Shown piece by piece: positions 36,302 to 48,700 of a stretch of DNA of 64,000 bases; position 1 is the first letter of the stretch; the number at the start of each line of letters is the position of its first letter. The notes below the pieces were generated by a model. It was not told where the DNA came from and did no database searches. It worked only from the letters and a program-made list of their open reading frames with translations. A program made the position numbers and the translations under genes. This DNA comes from Notospermus geniculatus (taxonomy: Eukaryota; Nemertea; Pilidiophora; Heteronemertea; Lineidae), in contig NMRB01000171.1 of NCBI GenBank assembly GCA_002633025.1, forward strand, positions 189,887 through 253,886. The letters are read 5' to 3'.

Positions 36302-39098
36302 TCACGTCCCACCAGGTGCTACTGTGAATTTAGAAGGATCGAATTTCTGTCCTTTAAAAGGTGAACCCTCTGCATCCCAAGCTTTCTCCAGCATTGAATG
36401 CACCTTCTGAAAGAGACAGATAGAAGAGGTCACCCTCCGTCACTCCCATCAACTACAGGGGTAGAACTTCATCTGAAAAGGGGCATAGCAAAGAAGCTGT
36501 CGATACCTGACTTTTTTAGGGGCACAACAGCAATTTTTGAAGATTACCGGTAGTGGGGCACCACAGCAAAGTGATAAATGCCAGAGGGGCACGAAGTTTG
36601 TGAGTTTATCTCACCGTTTTACACAACCTTTTTTTCAAAGAAAAGGGCACTCAGGCTACGCAGCAAAAGGGCACAGCTTTTGAAGCCGGCGTTATCATTC
36701 AAAATTGAAGGGCCTTACAGCAAAATGGCGGGGCAGGACGGCAAAAGCCGCCGATGCCGTCGTGAATTTCGACCCCTGAACTAAATGACTCCTGACAAGA
36801 CGAACACTGAAACAGGTTAACAAAAGAATAAAGAAGATATGCCTCACTTGTTCATGACTTTGTGGCTTCCCAAGTCTCTTCTGTTGTTCATTGTACATCA
36901 TCTCATGGATCTTGGCCTGTGCTTCATCATCAAGATCAGTCATCGGACGACTAGCATCGATTTTCCTCACGTTTATCTTCTCTTCTGATACCATCAAAGC
37001 TTCCCACCATCTTTCTTGAACTTTTTCAAGATTCACCTGACAAAAAAACAAGTCACAGCTGCAGCAGATGTAAGACTGAAGATCACTCTCAGACATCCTT
37101 TGGAAAATCAACAAGGAATTGGGAAAATCCAGTGCAAAACCTCCAGATCCACTTGTTGACCTGAATCTGAGATCGTGCCACGAGAGGAGCAGTCTACTGG
37201 CCTAGAACCAGCATTTACCTGGTAGTCGGCTGGGTGGTTTGAATTGGACCAGGAGGAGGTCATCTCCTCCTGACTGGACTGATGACAAAACACAAGAAAC
37301 AACTCAAATCGAGGTCCAAACTCACATGAACATGTTCACCCGGGACAAGTGTCCACATCGACTCTTCTTTGTTGATGTCCCACATCAGGTCATCGTCCAT
37401 CAGAACCTTCCATTCTGACCCATCTCGATGGGATACTTTTAGATGTTTCTTCTGTATGATAACCTGGACATCTTTCCCTTTTACAATGTTCTTTGGCACC
37501 TGAAAAGATTGACCACATATACAGTAAGTCTTCAATACAGCAATGAGGAAGACAACAGGTAAACCAAATCACAGCAATGCCTGCCAATCTGCAGATGATT
37601 TTCTTGCAGGAGAGAAATCCATTGATCAAATTCCAAGGAAATGACCCCAGAACATTTGGCTTCACAGGTGAACCATTCGACCCCCCCATTCATCAGCAAC
37701 TAAGGTGGTCACAACTTACTTGTACTCGTACATCCACCTCTGTTATCATCTGTGACCATGAGTAATTGTCCCTCATTGCACCATTGTAACTTTCTGGGTT
37801 TGCTTGATAAACTTTCTGTTTTCTGAAATGACGTTTTGATAGAAACAAACACTGGCAGCTGATGTGATATGCAGATCTCTCAAAGTGGGATGAACTGAAT
37901 GCAAAGAACTAAGGTGACATAATATGTCCTTAGTTTTTTTGCCGATTCATAATGAACTTCTCATATTTCATACAAAACAAGTTCAAATTACTTTGTCAAT
38001 TCAGGATCATTATCTTCCTCATCCCCATCCATCTTTTCAGCTGACTTTTTCTCTTTCTTCGTCTTTTCCTTCTCTATATTAACACCGGATTTATCAGCAA
38101 CATTGCTCTTCTCACTTTGATGACTGTCCGCCACAGCAGCTTCATCTTTCTCAGCTGGGATCTCAACTGTTTTGGCAACTGGAGGAGTCTCACCAGACCC
38201 TGAAGAAAAGTAGTATTCAGCATCACAGCAATCACCAACATATAAGCAGATGGAAAAGAAGAGAACTATAGCTTCAGTCAAGAGAACATCTGTATCAATA
38301 ATTGGCGACAAAAACGTGGGTTCTTTTAGACAGATATCCCAGCACAGACCAGTGTTGTAACACTAAAAGTATTGCAGTAAATCTTAAGCATACCTGAGAA
38401 TTTTACCTCAGGTTTTTGCTTCTCCTTTTCTTGCCTCTCTTCTCGCTTTGCTGCCAGTGTCTCATATTTTTTGTATGCCTAGAAACAAAAGAAAATCAAC
38501 TTTGTCAGTTTACAGTGAATTTTCTTCAGCCTTGAATTTCGACACATCTACTTCCCATTCTGAAGACAGGAACATTTACAAAAATCAACTGAAAAGCATT
38601 CACTTTTCTGAAAAGTAAAAGCGCCAAAAGTGTGACCATGAGTGAATGACACTGTCACAATTGAAACACCATTTCTTACCGAGAAAGCAATATTTGCAGC
38701 CACTCCAGGAGGGAAGCCCATCTTTCCATCTTTCTCTTTCATCGTCATATAGAAATCAGTTCTGAAAAGATAACGAAACATACAGCTACACATCTAGACC
38801 TAGCATACATTGTAGGATGAATGTCAAAAACTTTGGTTCCTTTTTCAGCACCATCAGGTGCTGCCACCTGACCACCAACTGAAGAACTAAAAAGTTTCAT
38901 GCGGACCAGGTTCCTGATTGTGAAATCTCCATCTGACATGCACTTTTGACACAGTATTCTGCATTTTTGGGATCTTATTGATCTTAGATACCTTCGGTAC
39001 AAAAACCCGAACACAGTGTCCAAGAAATTTGATATTTGGCCCTCATTCTGGAGGATTCCAAGGAGCGCGGCGTCGTATTTTTCGTCCCCGCCTGCCAT
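36302..39098 (-). CDS. NUDCD3: NudC domain-containing protein 3, complete gene
   Basis: Eight exons, 39098-38992, 38761-38680, 38478-38394, 38199-37992, 37822-37720, 37499-37326, 37036-36848 and 36406-36302, join to 350 aa plus stop; the human protein is about the same length. The N-terminal NUDC domain has YDAALLGILQNEG, FGFLYR, TDFYMTMKEKDGKMGFPPG. A charged Lys/Glu linker follows, then NPESYNGAMRDNYSWSQ, and the CS/p23-like domain with VPKNIVKG and EESMWTLVPGEHV. The end is GKPQSHEQKVHSMLEKAWDA to KFTVAPGGT. NUDCD3 is an HSP90-associated co-chaperone linked to dynein intermediate chain stability (known from vertebrates). Exon 3 is taken to the GTATGC donor at 38393 because only that keeps frame into exon 4. 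A candidate AATAAA (minus) lies at 36064-36059. Intron 7 carries an insertion absent from copy A. A further copy of exons 1-2 lies upstream at 40.3-40.7 kb, across a gap. Confidence 0.92.
36456..36778. mobile_element. TIR element in NUDCD3 intron 7, block B only
   Basis: Left end CAGGGGTAGAACTTC, right end GAATTTCGACCCCTG (inverted with two mismatches), flanked by AACTA at 36451-36455 and 36779-36783. Block A has one AACTA and no insertion. 323 bp, non-coding. Confidence 0.85.
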
Positions 39099-39349
39099 TT
39101 TGCTGTTGTCGTCGTCGGATCACGCCGAATCAATTCCGTGTCAGCCTTGTTGAACACATCGAAAGAAAAACAAACTTTTCGGACTCTCGAATCTGGAATA
39201 TAAGTCTTCACCACTGTTGACTGGGTTTGTAAATACATACCGATCTTGCCGTATATCCTGCTTTTATTTCAGCTACACCCACATGTTGCTTTTTTGTGTG
39301 TCTGTTAGCTTATTTACCAGAGTTTGGATGGTAGTGATATCAACATCAA

Positions 39350-39840
39350 NNNNNNNNNNNNNNNNNNNNNNNNNNNNNNNNNNNNNNNNNNNNNNNNNNN
39401 NNNNNNNNNNNNNNNNNNNNNNNNNNNNNNNNNNNNNNNNNNNNNNNNNNNNNNNNNNNNNNNNNNNNNNNNNNNNNNNNNNNNNNNNNNNNNNNNNNNN
39501 NNNNNNNNNNNNNNNNNNNNNNNNNNNNNNNNNNNNNNNNNNNNNNNNNNNNNNNNNNNNNNNNNNNNNNNNNNNNNNNNNNNNNNNNNNNNNNNNNNNN
39601 NNNNNNNNNNNNNNNNNNNNNNNNNNNNNNNNNNNNNNNNNNNNNNNNNNNNNNNNNNNNNNNNNNNNNNNNNNNNNNNNNNNNNNNNNNNNNNNNNNNN
39701 NNNNNNNNNNNNNNNNNNNNNNNNNNNNNNNNNNNNNNNNNNNNNNNNNNNNNNNNNNNNNNNNNNNNNNNNNNNNNNNNNNNNNNNNNNNNNNNNNNNN
39801 NNNNNNNNNNNNNNNNNNNNNNNNNNNNNNNNNNNNNNNN
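39350..39840. other. Assembly gap (491 N)
   Basis: Run of N. The sequence ending at the gap (GATGGTAGTGATATCAAC) recurs at about 40945-40960, so the gap separates two copies of the same stretch. Confidence 0.99.
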
Positions 39841-40087
39841 TCCGATCAACGGTTGAGGCGAAACTGTACTTTAAAGGTTTTCGGTTTATCCCCCCTGGTG
39901 GCCAAGCCAGGAATCAGATCGGACCGAAACTTGGTGTCATAGGTCATCTGACCTAGGGATATATATGTGCCAAGTTTCAGATCAATAGCCCCAGCGGTTA
40001 CGAAACGTGCCCTGCTAACGGACGACGACGACGACGACGACGACGGACGACGGACACACCATGATGACTATAGCTCACAGGTGAGCT
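39841..40087. repeat. Dispersed repeat of the AGCTCACC/GGTGAGCT family (partial)
   Basis: Ends in a GACGACGACG run and CTCACAGGTGAGCTA. It is the reverse complement of the left end of the 46176-47256 element (AGCCCCAGCGGTTACGAAAC, CGTGCCCTGCTAACGGACG). Begins at the gap edge. Confidence 0.75.
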
Positions 40088-40172
40088 AAAAATCAACTGA
40101 AAAGCATTCACTTTTCTGAAAAGTACAAGCGCCAAAAGTGTGACCATGAGCGAATGACACTGTCACAATTGA

Positions 40173-40275
40173 GTCTTTTCTAGAGTTTCAGATTGTAAAG
40201 TTCCAGCCTGAAGAAGACCCCGGTTGGGGTCGAAAATTTGCTAAATTCTGGAAGTTGACTTCTTATTTATTATTA
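40173..40275 (+). mobile_element. Short retroelement-like insertion with hammerhead-like core
   Basis: Flanked by a 12 bp direct repeat TGTCACAATTGA (40161-40172 and 40276-40287); the homologous site at 38653 is empty. Contains CTGAAGA (40208-40214), a GACCCC-GGTT-GGGGTC hairpin, GAAA (40232-40235), an AATTT-GCT-AAATT hairpin, and flanking TTCCAG/CTGGAA pairing (40201-40206 with 40248-40253). Order and spacing resemble the hammerhead motif of Penelope-like retroelement termini. It departs from the consensus by an unpaired base on each side of CTGAAGA. Confidence 0.5.
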
Positions 40276-40302
40276 TGTCACAATTGAAACACCATTTCTT
40301 AC

Positions 40303-40715
40303 CGAGAAAGCAATATTTGCAGCCACTCCAGGAGGGAAGCCCATCTTTCCATCTTTCTCTTTCATCGTCATATAGAAATCAGTTCTGAAAAGATAACGAA
40401 ACATACAGCTACACATCTAGACCTAGCATAGGATGAATGTCAAAAACTTTGGTTCCTTTTTTCAGCACCATCAGGTGCTGCCACCTGACCACCAACTAAA
40501 GAACTAAAAAGTTTCATGCGGACCAGCTTGGCGATTGTGAAATCTCCATCTGTCATGCACCTTTGACACAATATTCTGCATTTTTTGGATCTTATTGATC
40601 TTAGATACCTTCGGTACAAAAACCCGAACACATTGTCCAAGAAATTTGATATTTGGCCCTCATTCTGAAGGATTCCAAGGAGCGCGGCGTCGTATTTTTC
40701 GTCCCCGCCTGCCAT
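40303..40715 (-). pseudogene. NUDCD3: Second copy of NUDCD3 exons 1 and 2
   Basis: Exon 1 copy at 40715 down to about 40609 starts with the same MAGGDEKYDAALLGILQNEG; one residue differs (NVFGF for TVFGF). Exon 2 copy at about 40384-40303 matches the coding sequence of 38761-38680. No exon 3 follows: to the left are a retroelement-like insertion, a dispersed repeat, a gap, and then the complete gene. Either an extra partial duplication or the other haplotype's 5' end placed beside the first across the gap. Confidence 0.8.
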
Positions 40716-41381
40716 TTTGCTGTTGTCGTCGTCGGATCACGGCGAATCAATTCCGTGTCAGCCTTGTTTAACACATCGAAAGAAAACAAACTTTTCGGAC
40801 GCTCGAATCTGGAATATAAGTCTTCACCACTGTTGACTGGGTTTGTAAATACATACCGATCTTGCCGTATATCCTGCTTTTATTTCAGCTACACCCACAT
40901 GTTGCTTTTTTGTGTCTGTTAGCTTATTTATCGAGAGTTTGGATGGTAGTGATATCAACGCAAGTCTTCACCACTGATATCAATATACAATGTATAGCAT
41001 AGGCCTAGCCTATGTACCGGTATGTGGTTAGCGCCCATGGATGGGTAGACAAGACATGTACTGATCAGTGGATGTGTGGATGTTGGCAAGGTTTGAGGGA
41101 CCGCGGCCGCACACATGATGGTAGCAAAAATTCAAAAGCGAGCGTGAATTTCCGACCGTGACATTCGGCCCAGCATATTTATCATGAGCTCTTAGTCTTG
41201 GGAGGCTCTCAGTTGGGTAAGGCCGAAGGGGTATGAGAGTTGGGGGTCAGGGCTAATCAAGGGTAAAGCTCCCCTACCCTGACCCTAACACTCACCATTA
41301 CCCCTGACCCTACTACACCCCCACCAGATGCCTGTGCATGGGGCCAAGTGGGGCTGGAAGTATGGTGTCACCTGAGGATCT

Positions 41382-41505
41382 GGGCCCGGTTGCACAAAAC
41401 TCACGATAGCGCTAACTTGTTGTTAGCACTAACTTTATGTTAGATGACGTAAAAATCTTAAAACACCAAGTTAGCGCTAACATGAGTTTTGTGCATCCCA
41501 GCCCA
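41382..41505. mobile_element. Hairpin MITE (GGGCCCGGTTGCACAAAAC ends)
   Basis: Left GGGCCCGGTTGCACAAAACT, right AGTTTTGTGCATCCCAGCCC, with inner arms GCGCTAACTTG / CAAGTTAGCGC. The nested element in block A (21156-21306) has similar GGTTGCA ends. Confidence 0.75.
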
Positions 41506-44500
41506 GGGCTGGGTCCTGGGAATGCATTACTTCTCATCATTATCATCTCAAACTTACCATTTTACACCCAATACGTCCAACAACAGCGGTACTTCTGTTA
41601 ATTCCCACCAGCTCATTTGGTCTTATCTACATGTAGGCCTACAAGAAAAAAGAATTAGCATAGCACAGAAGGCCTCATTGGTCCCCCCCCCCCCACACAC
41701 ACACACANCAGCCACTAATCCTTGGCAACCACACCACCCTCAGAACAAGTTTGGCTGATGTACATGTATCACATTTGTGATAGGTCATAAGCCAGGGCAG
41801 ATGTACATGTACTGGTCTGGTGTAATCTATGGTAATAAATAACACTATTCTTTCAATTATATCCCGAGTCACTTATTGTCAGATAGGAGAATGTGCTAAT
41901 GTATGCACTTACACATGAAATGGTGCAGCAAAAGACTGGCCATTTGAACAGGTTGCAGGACTGAAATAATGGCAGATATGTCATAGCAACACGAAGTAAT
42001 TTATGATCCCTATTCAGCACAGAACCCATGATAGTTTTTGGTTCATTTGCCACTTACTGAGTAAACACCACTGATGAATAATTAGCCAGGATCAATAGAG
42101 TGGGATTTGATCAATTAAAAGAACATTGACAGAGTTCATGATTTGACAATTTTCTGTTATAATAGTTGACCGAAAACTTGAACTTTGACACATACTGTCT
42201 GACTCACCAGACTGACATCACTCAGTGACGAATGCTGCCCTAAGTTGCGAATTATGGTAGCCTATATGATAAAAGAAGTAATCAGTTTGGAGCTGGACTT
42301 ACTGCATCATTCATGTCATTGTAAAGAAGGTGTCCTCTAACCTAATCATTTGCTAAGGATGGCTTCATTTTCGTGATAGCAAAATTCTATCAGTACAGAC
42401 AAGGGGCCTATGATTTCATAATGTGATTTAAAGCTAATGGTAGGCCTTTAACCAAACATGCCAAATGGAAAATGCATATGAAGTTAATGGTACTACATGT
42501 ATTAGCCATGGAAGTCTGATGTCAGTCTGATGTATATTACTTCCATGATATATTAGCTTAGCTAGGCCTAGGTATCATACACCACCTTTCAGTTGATCGC
42601 CCAATTGACCCAGATGAGAGAAAGGCCCTGACATGCCTGAGAAAGTTTTGGATTGAGAAGACAGCAACTTCCCTGACCAGAAATCAGCCATCATATATCA
42701 CTTCCTTGATATATATTTTGTCACCACTCTTTGTCTGACAGTCAGTCAAGTGTCATCGAACAATTGACACTATTGAATGACTTTCCAGGAATGCATGAAT
42801 AGTAATTATTCCTGAATACCACAGTCTTACATTGTATTTGGTAAAGTGCAGAACTTGTTCGTCACTTTAGGAGGCCTACTCATCTGTTGTAAAAACAAGA
42901 GCCCAGTGTGGATCCATTTCCATGTGTTACATTCTGTGTTAATCCTGTGAATTTACCGGTAATTATCCTACTGTTGGCCATATTTCCATTTAAACAACAC
43001 CAATAGGCCTAACGAACAATAACAACACATCTCCAGTTCGCCGCTAGATTTTCACCTTCCTCAACTAGGCCTACATTCTTGGTGGGAACTTCGAGGAATT
43101 AGGTGAAAATGTCAGGGAACACAAGTCAAGAGAGGGTCGTTTCATACTTATGAGGAGAGTGCTGTGGAAACAACATCTGGCCATATGGACCAAATGATGA
43201 TATGAGGTGGGCCTACTTAGTTTCTGGACATCCCACAAGATTCAAATCTTAGATCGTCCCAAATCCAGATTTAGTATTGACATATTATGTGGATTATGTG
43301 ACAGTTCATTTGAGCTCAGATACTATTGGCCGACACTGACGATTCCCCTAGGTGCAGGCCGACATGTTTTCCCTGGCTATTAGGTACGAGTCTTACGTCA
43401 TCATAAACACTATCGCCTTCACCTTCCTGCAGTGCTTTTGTCATGATTTGATTTATGTACATTTGTATCATCGTCATCTGTCTCAATCATTTAGATAAGA
43501 GACTAGGCCTATATTGACACTGCTCTCATCATATCATTCCTGTCTGTCATGTAGGCCTATTACATGTATTTTGTTGAGTTATTTCTGCCATATGTGATAT
43601 TACATACGGTAGGCCTATTTCATTAAAAAATCCCTCCACATTCCTAAACTGTCGTCCTGAGGTTATCAGGGGTTCTTACTCGTTTCACGTCACCAATGAT
43701 GTGGGGAGGGGGAGCACTAAGAACACCCAGTAAGGCCACATAAAAAAAATCTTTAGTTTAGCATCAGCGCCCGCCTCGAATTTTCTCGCCGCCTCAAAAA
43801 AAATTTTTTTTTGGAAAAAAAAATTTTTTTCAAAAAAAAATTTTTTTCAAAAAAAATTTTTTTCTTCAATTCTTTTCTCACATTATAATGTTCTCTGTCA
43901 ATAAGTGTGGTTTCTTGTCTACACATGCCTTTTCCAGGGTGACTCAGATATTTATTTTTTTGAATAAAAACCTTTTTCGAGTTAATATTAAGGATTTGTC
44001 TATTGTATGGTAAATGGTGCAATGCTTCCAAGCTCTCTTTCGATGATCACAGTCCATTTCAGTATTTAAAAAAAAAAAACCCTCCTCCCTCCTCACTTTT
44101 TACAAGTTTGACTGATGCTAAACTAAGGATTTTTTTATGTGGCCTAAGACTGGGCCTAATGTTGAACAGTGGATCACTACATGTAACATCGGCAGGATAT
44201 ATTTTGTGTCGCTTTCATCAGATTGTGTATAGGATGCGTAATGTCAAAGAATTGGTTTCAGTGTTAGAAATACCGTCATGACTGTACCAATCAATATAGG
44301 CCTATGTTGTACCGTATCTTCTGTTCCTTGTTGTGTACTTTAGGGCTACATAATTCATGAGATTTACAGCAATGCCTTGAGGGTGTGAAGTTCATTCTCA
44401 CGCAGATAAAATGGTTAGATAAATATTATGTTGCCCTTGTGCTTAAAATATCATCCATATCATCAGATACACCAGTGTACTTCTGAGGAGTGAATGAAAT

Positions 44501-45090
44501 TGTGAGAGTTGTATCCAAGATTGGAAGGGAATTGGTTTGTGAAATAGTTGTGGAAGAGTAGACAGGATGTTTGATGTGTGTTAGTAACTCTTGCAAGGAG
44601 GCTCTCACAGCCATGGTGATAGGTGCGGGGTTTCCTCCAGAAACAAAATAATGGGGGAATAAATGCCCCCAGAGGCGGCTGCCCGGGTGAGGGATCTGGG
44701 GCCCTCTCCCAGAAAATTTTGGCTGAAAAAACTCTGACTGGTTACACTGTGTTTAAAAAAATTGATTTCTCTGCAATCTATTAAATGGGGGATATCACCC
44801 CATCTAAAAAACAAGCAAGCAGGGGGTTAATCCCCATCCCTCATTGTATGAAACCCTGAGGTGAAAGCTTATCAAAAAATATCTACAGACAACTACGGTA
44901 TCTTGTGAAGCTTCAAAATACCAGTATGAACTACTGATGACACCATGTCGGTCAAATTCTCATACAGAAGTGAATGTAATGCTTACCCAAATCTGCCACC
45001 AGAAATGTCTTCATTTGGACTCAGACCTCCTCTTCCCTTTCTGTCCACATGTCTTCTCAACTCCACTACATGAACATGTGTAGGCCTTCA

Positions 45091-45198
45091 GGCCCCGTAT
45101 TCATAAACCTACTTAAGTCGACGTGTGATCATTATCTTTTGTGTTGAACAAAGGATAAGTGCCACACTTAGACTTAAGTAGTTTTATGAATATGGGTC
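45091..45198. mobile_element. Short hairpin MITE, family copy 1
   Basis: Ends CCGTATTCATAAACCTACTT and AAGTAGTTTTATGAATATGG. A second member with the same design lies at 47877-47983 in a TMC intron. Confidence 0.7.
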
Positions 45199-45787
45199 CA
45201 GGACATCATGAGGAATTATGAAGATACAATACCACCAGCAAGTTCTATTCACACCATTGGACTTCAGACAAATGGATTGAAATCAACATGGTCCTGTTGA
45301 TGGCCATTCATTCTTGTCTTTGAATGTTATTTTTTCCTGATCCATTCAAACAAATGAATCGAAATCATTGAATATTCCATAACATGTTGAAATTTGACCT
45401 TCAATCTCCTTCATGACCCCTCTACAGGATGACCCAGTAAAACGTACCCTCAAATTTATTTAGGATGCTACATCTGCTCTTTTCTCTCAAAAGAATGGCA
45501 TCAGGCAGGGGTATTGAATGCCTGCTTCCTCCATCATCGCATACAAACGTGTAGGTTCTGCGGCAACTTGGTTAAGATTATAGAACCCCTGATTACCTCA
45601 GGCTGGATGAGGAGATAGGGAAAGTGCCATTTGGTCCAAGACACTAGCTGTATTGATCCTACAATGTAGGCAACTTGAATGACGCATCTTCTCATTTTCC
45701 CCAGAATTGGCCGACTTCATGATTCATCGCCTGATGTGTGCATGATGGTGGGATTGACATCTTGTGTATTACTTAAAAGCTGAAAAC

Positions 45788-48700
45788 ATGGCTTCAGGAC
45801 AAAATCCACAGCAAACAGGACAGCCCAGCAGGCCTGGGTATGACCAGCAACCACCTCCAACCAGATCTGACCACCAGCCTTCTCCAAGTGGATCTGGATA
45901 TGAACAGTCGCCAGGGAGATACCGGAGAAATGGAGGAGAAAATATTCCAATGGAACAAAGTAAGTACTTCAGTTTGTTCCTCTTTTGCAGGGAAATTGAG
46001 TTGGCTTTGCTGGTGGGATTATATAATATGATAATAATTTACCGAGGATTCAACAATTGTGACTTGTGACAGCAACGGATTTCAGGATTGTCTCCCAATG
46101 TGAAATTTGACTTTGTCCATTTCTGTAATTGTTCTTTGGTGTCAACTTAGGTCTTTTTCCAGCACATTCCGACTCATTAGCTCACCGGGGTGAGCTATTA
46201 CGATGGTGAAGCGTCCGGCGTCGTCGTCGTGTTCCGTCGTCGTCCGGCGTCCGTTAGCAGGGCACGTTTCGTAACCGCTGGGGCTATTGATCTGAAACTT
46301 GGTACATACATAGCCCTAGGTCAGATGACCCATGACACCAAGTTTCGGTCCGATTCGATTGTTGGCTTGGCCACCAGGTGGCCAAAACCAAAAACACAAA
46401 AAGTGCAATAACTCCTGAATTAATGACTGGATCATCTCCAAATTTTTATCATAGGTGTATCTAATGAGGATACATGACATTTGTAACGGGTTTTTGATTT
46501 GACCTACTTTTCAAGGTCACAGAGGTCAAAGTTCGACAAAAGTGACGAACCTGTCACAGTTTGTTATTATTTCACCGAGCGACTTCATATTTTGCATAAA
46601 CATGCATTGGAGGGGTACCTTTAAAAATACCAAGTTTCGGCCCGATTGGACATCCAGTATGGCCGCCAGGTGGCGTAACCTGAAAATCAAGTAAGTGCTA
46701 TTACTCAGGAACGGCTTGACGCAGAGTGCTCAAATTTGATATTTACCTCCATCTAGATGACCTTTACATGCATGTCAAATTTCGGCCTGATTTGACTTCA
46801 AACATGGCCACCAGGTGGCGTAACCCAAAAATCATCAAAGTGCTGTAACTCAGGAACGCCTTAACCCAAAGCGCTCCAATGTGCTATGTGGCCCCCTGCA
46901 GATGACCTTTATGTCCATGTGAAGTTTCGGCCCGATCGGACGTCCAATATGGCTGCCAGATGGCGTGACCTGAAAATCATCAAAGTGCTGTAACTCAGGA
47001 ACGACTTGACCCAAAGCGCTCCAATGTGCTATGTTGTCCCCTGCAGATGACCTTTATGTGCATGTGAAGTTCTGGCCCGATCAGACATCAAGTGGCATAA
47101 CCCAAAAATCATCAAAGTCCTACCTGGGAATGACATGACCGAGATTGCTCATAACTGATGTACCTCCCTCTGTCAGTGTCATTGGACTATTATGTCCAAC
47201 CCGGTGAGCACATGGTCCATGGACCATTTCATTTTGACAGCAAAATCAGTCGGAATGCCCTGGAAAAAAGACCTACATATGTACATGTAAGGTGACATCA
47301 ATGATTTGTGAAATTTGACTGTCTATTTCTGTAATTGTTCTCTGGTTTCATCTTGGGTCTTCTTTCTGGCGCATTCCGACTCATTTTGCTGTCACGGGTC
47401 ACAATTCTTGTGTGTTCTCTCCTTTTGGAGAGGATATAACTAGGCCCAACCATGTTCATTGCATCTTGCTCCTGCATTGTCAAGATATTCTGACACTTGC
47501 AGAGTACTGTTAGATGTCCCCTTTAAACAATTCTGTACTTCGTACATAGGTTAATTGGAGTGCTTATTAAAAACATAACAATACAAGTGATATTTCAATT
47601 AATATTTGTACCGGTACTTTTGTAGTAAACCCTGGATTTCAAGAAACAGACGACGAGGGCCCATGGGACAACAACTTTGACAACAACGCCAATACAGAAT
47701 TGAGACAGCGCAAGCCGAGCTTGTATCGTCAGTCAAGTGCAAGTGATGCAAACGAGTTGCTCAGTATGATGCCGAGTAGGCATTTTCAAAGAGGAAAATG
47801 TAAGTGTGATAATTGCAATACATCAGTTGGGAAATCTTGTTGGTGCTAGCATGAAATTTTCACCTCTGCGGTTCCTGGGCCCATATTCATAAAACTACTT
47901 AAGACTTAGTATGACACTTCTCCTTTGTTCAACACAAAAGATCAGTATCACACTTTGACTTAAGTATGTTGAATACGACCCCAGGTTTGATTCCTGATCG
48001 AACCATGTGATAGAAAGTGTGACTCTTTTTGACAGTGCAGATTTTCTGCTGGCACTCCGGGTCCTCCTGCTATACTGTATTCAAATGTTGTCCATGAACG
48101 ATCCAATGATGTAGTATTTGGTGTTCAGCTCTTGATGCTCTAAAGGGCCACAATATTTCCATTTTTTGTCGACAGCCAGCATTACCGGTCAGGGTTTCCG
48201 CCAGAAAAAAAATTTGGGGATGGACCAAAAAAAATTTTCAAAAAAAATTTTATTTTTCAAAAAAAAATTTTTTTTGGGATTTTTTTAATTTGGATTTTAA
48301 GTCCCAGAAATGCGATTTCCAGATATCTTCAGCGTTGTTTCCTCCCGTGATTTGCCGGGAATTCACTGCCGCTCATGGTGTCGTTCGTTATGAAAATGCA
48401 TTTGCCTGACGAAATATAACTTAAATCATTGAAAAAAAGAGAAAAAAAAAACAAATGAAAATAGAAATAAATTTGAATGAGTGATGAGAAATCAAGTTAC
48501 CGGTAGTGCTTTCATGTGTCAGATGATCGTGTAAGCCTAGTGCTATTATCTGAGTCTTGACTGAAGTGAGCACATGTGTAAATCACGCAACATTTTACAT
48601 GGACTGCAAGATAACATGATGTTTTGAAAAGAAAAAAGACAAGATTTAAAGAAAAAATCCTTTGTTTCTGAGAATTTGGGGATGGATTTATCCCCAAATA

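Larger units (their letters stand above)
26629..38574. repeat. Duplicated block B (GPCR + NUDCD3)
   Basis: Direct duplicate of block A (9483-22036), with the same gene order and orientation. Beyond 38574 it continues into NUDCD3 exons 2 and 1, sequence that block A lacks, so block B is the copy with the natural NUDCD3 5' side. Confidence 0.95.
40971..45787. other. Intergenic region between NUDCD3 copies and the TMC gene
   Basis: No exon with convincing splice signals and family match. It holds MITEs (41382-41505, 45091-45198), a C-run/CA-repeat with one N near 41683-41707, alternating A/T homopolymers at about 43795-43870, and an MITE-like segment at about 44620-44865 with GGGGTTTCCTCCAGAAA and TGAAACCCTGAGG ends. 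The promoter and any 5' exon of the TMC gene probably lie in the last part. Confidence 0.5.

Noticed and set aside
39217-39956. Long frames of up to 241 codons around 39.3-39.9 kb
   Set aside because: They consist mostly of the N gap.
43753-44031. 92-codon minus-strand frame with Lys/Phe runs
   Set aside because: Encoded by alternating A and T homopolymers; low-complexity artefact.
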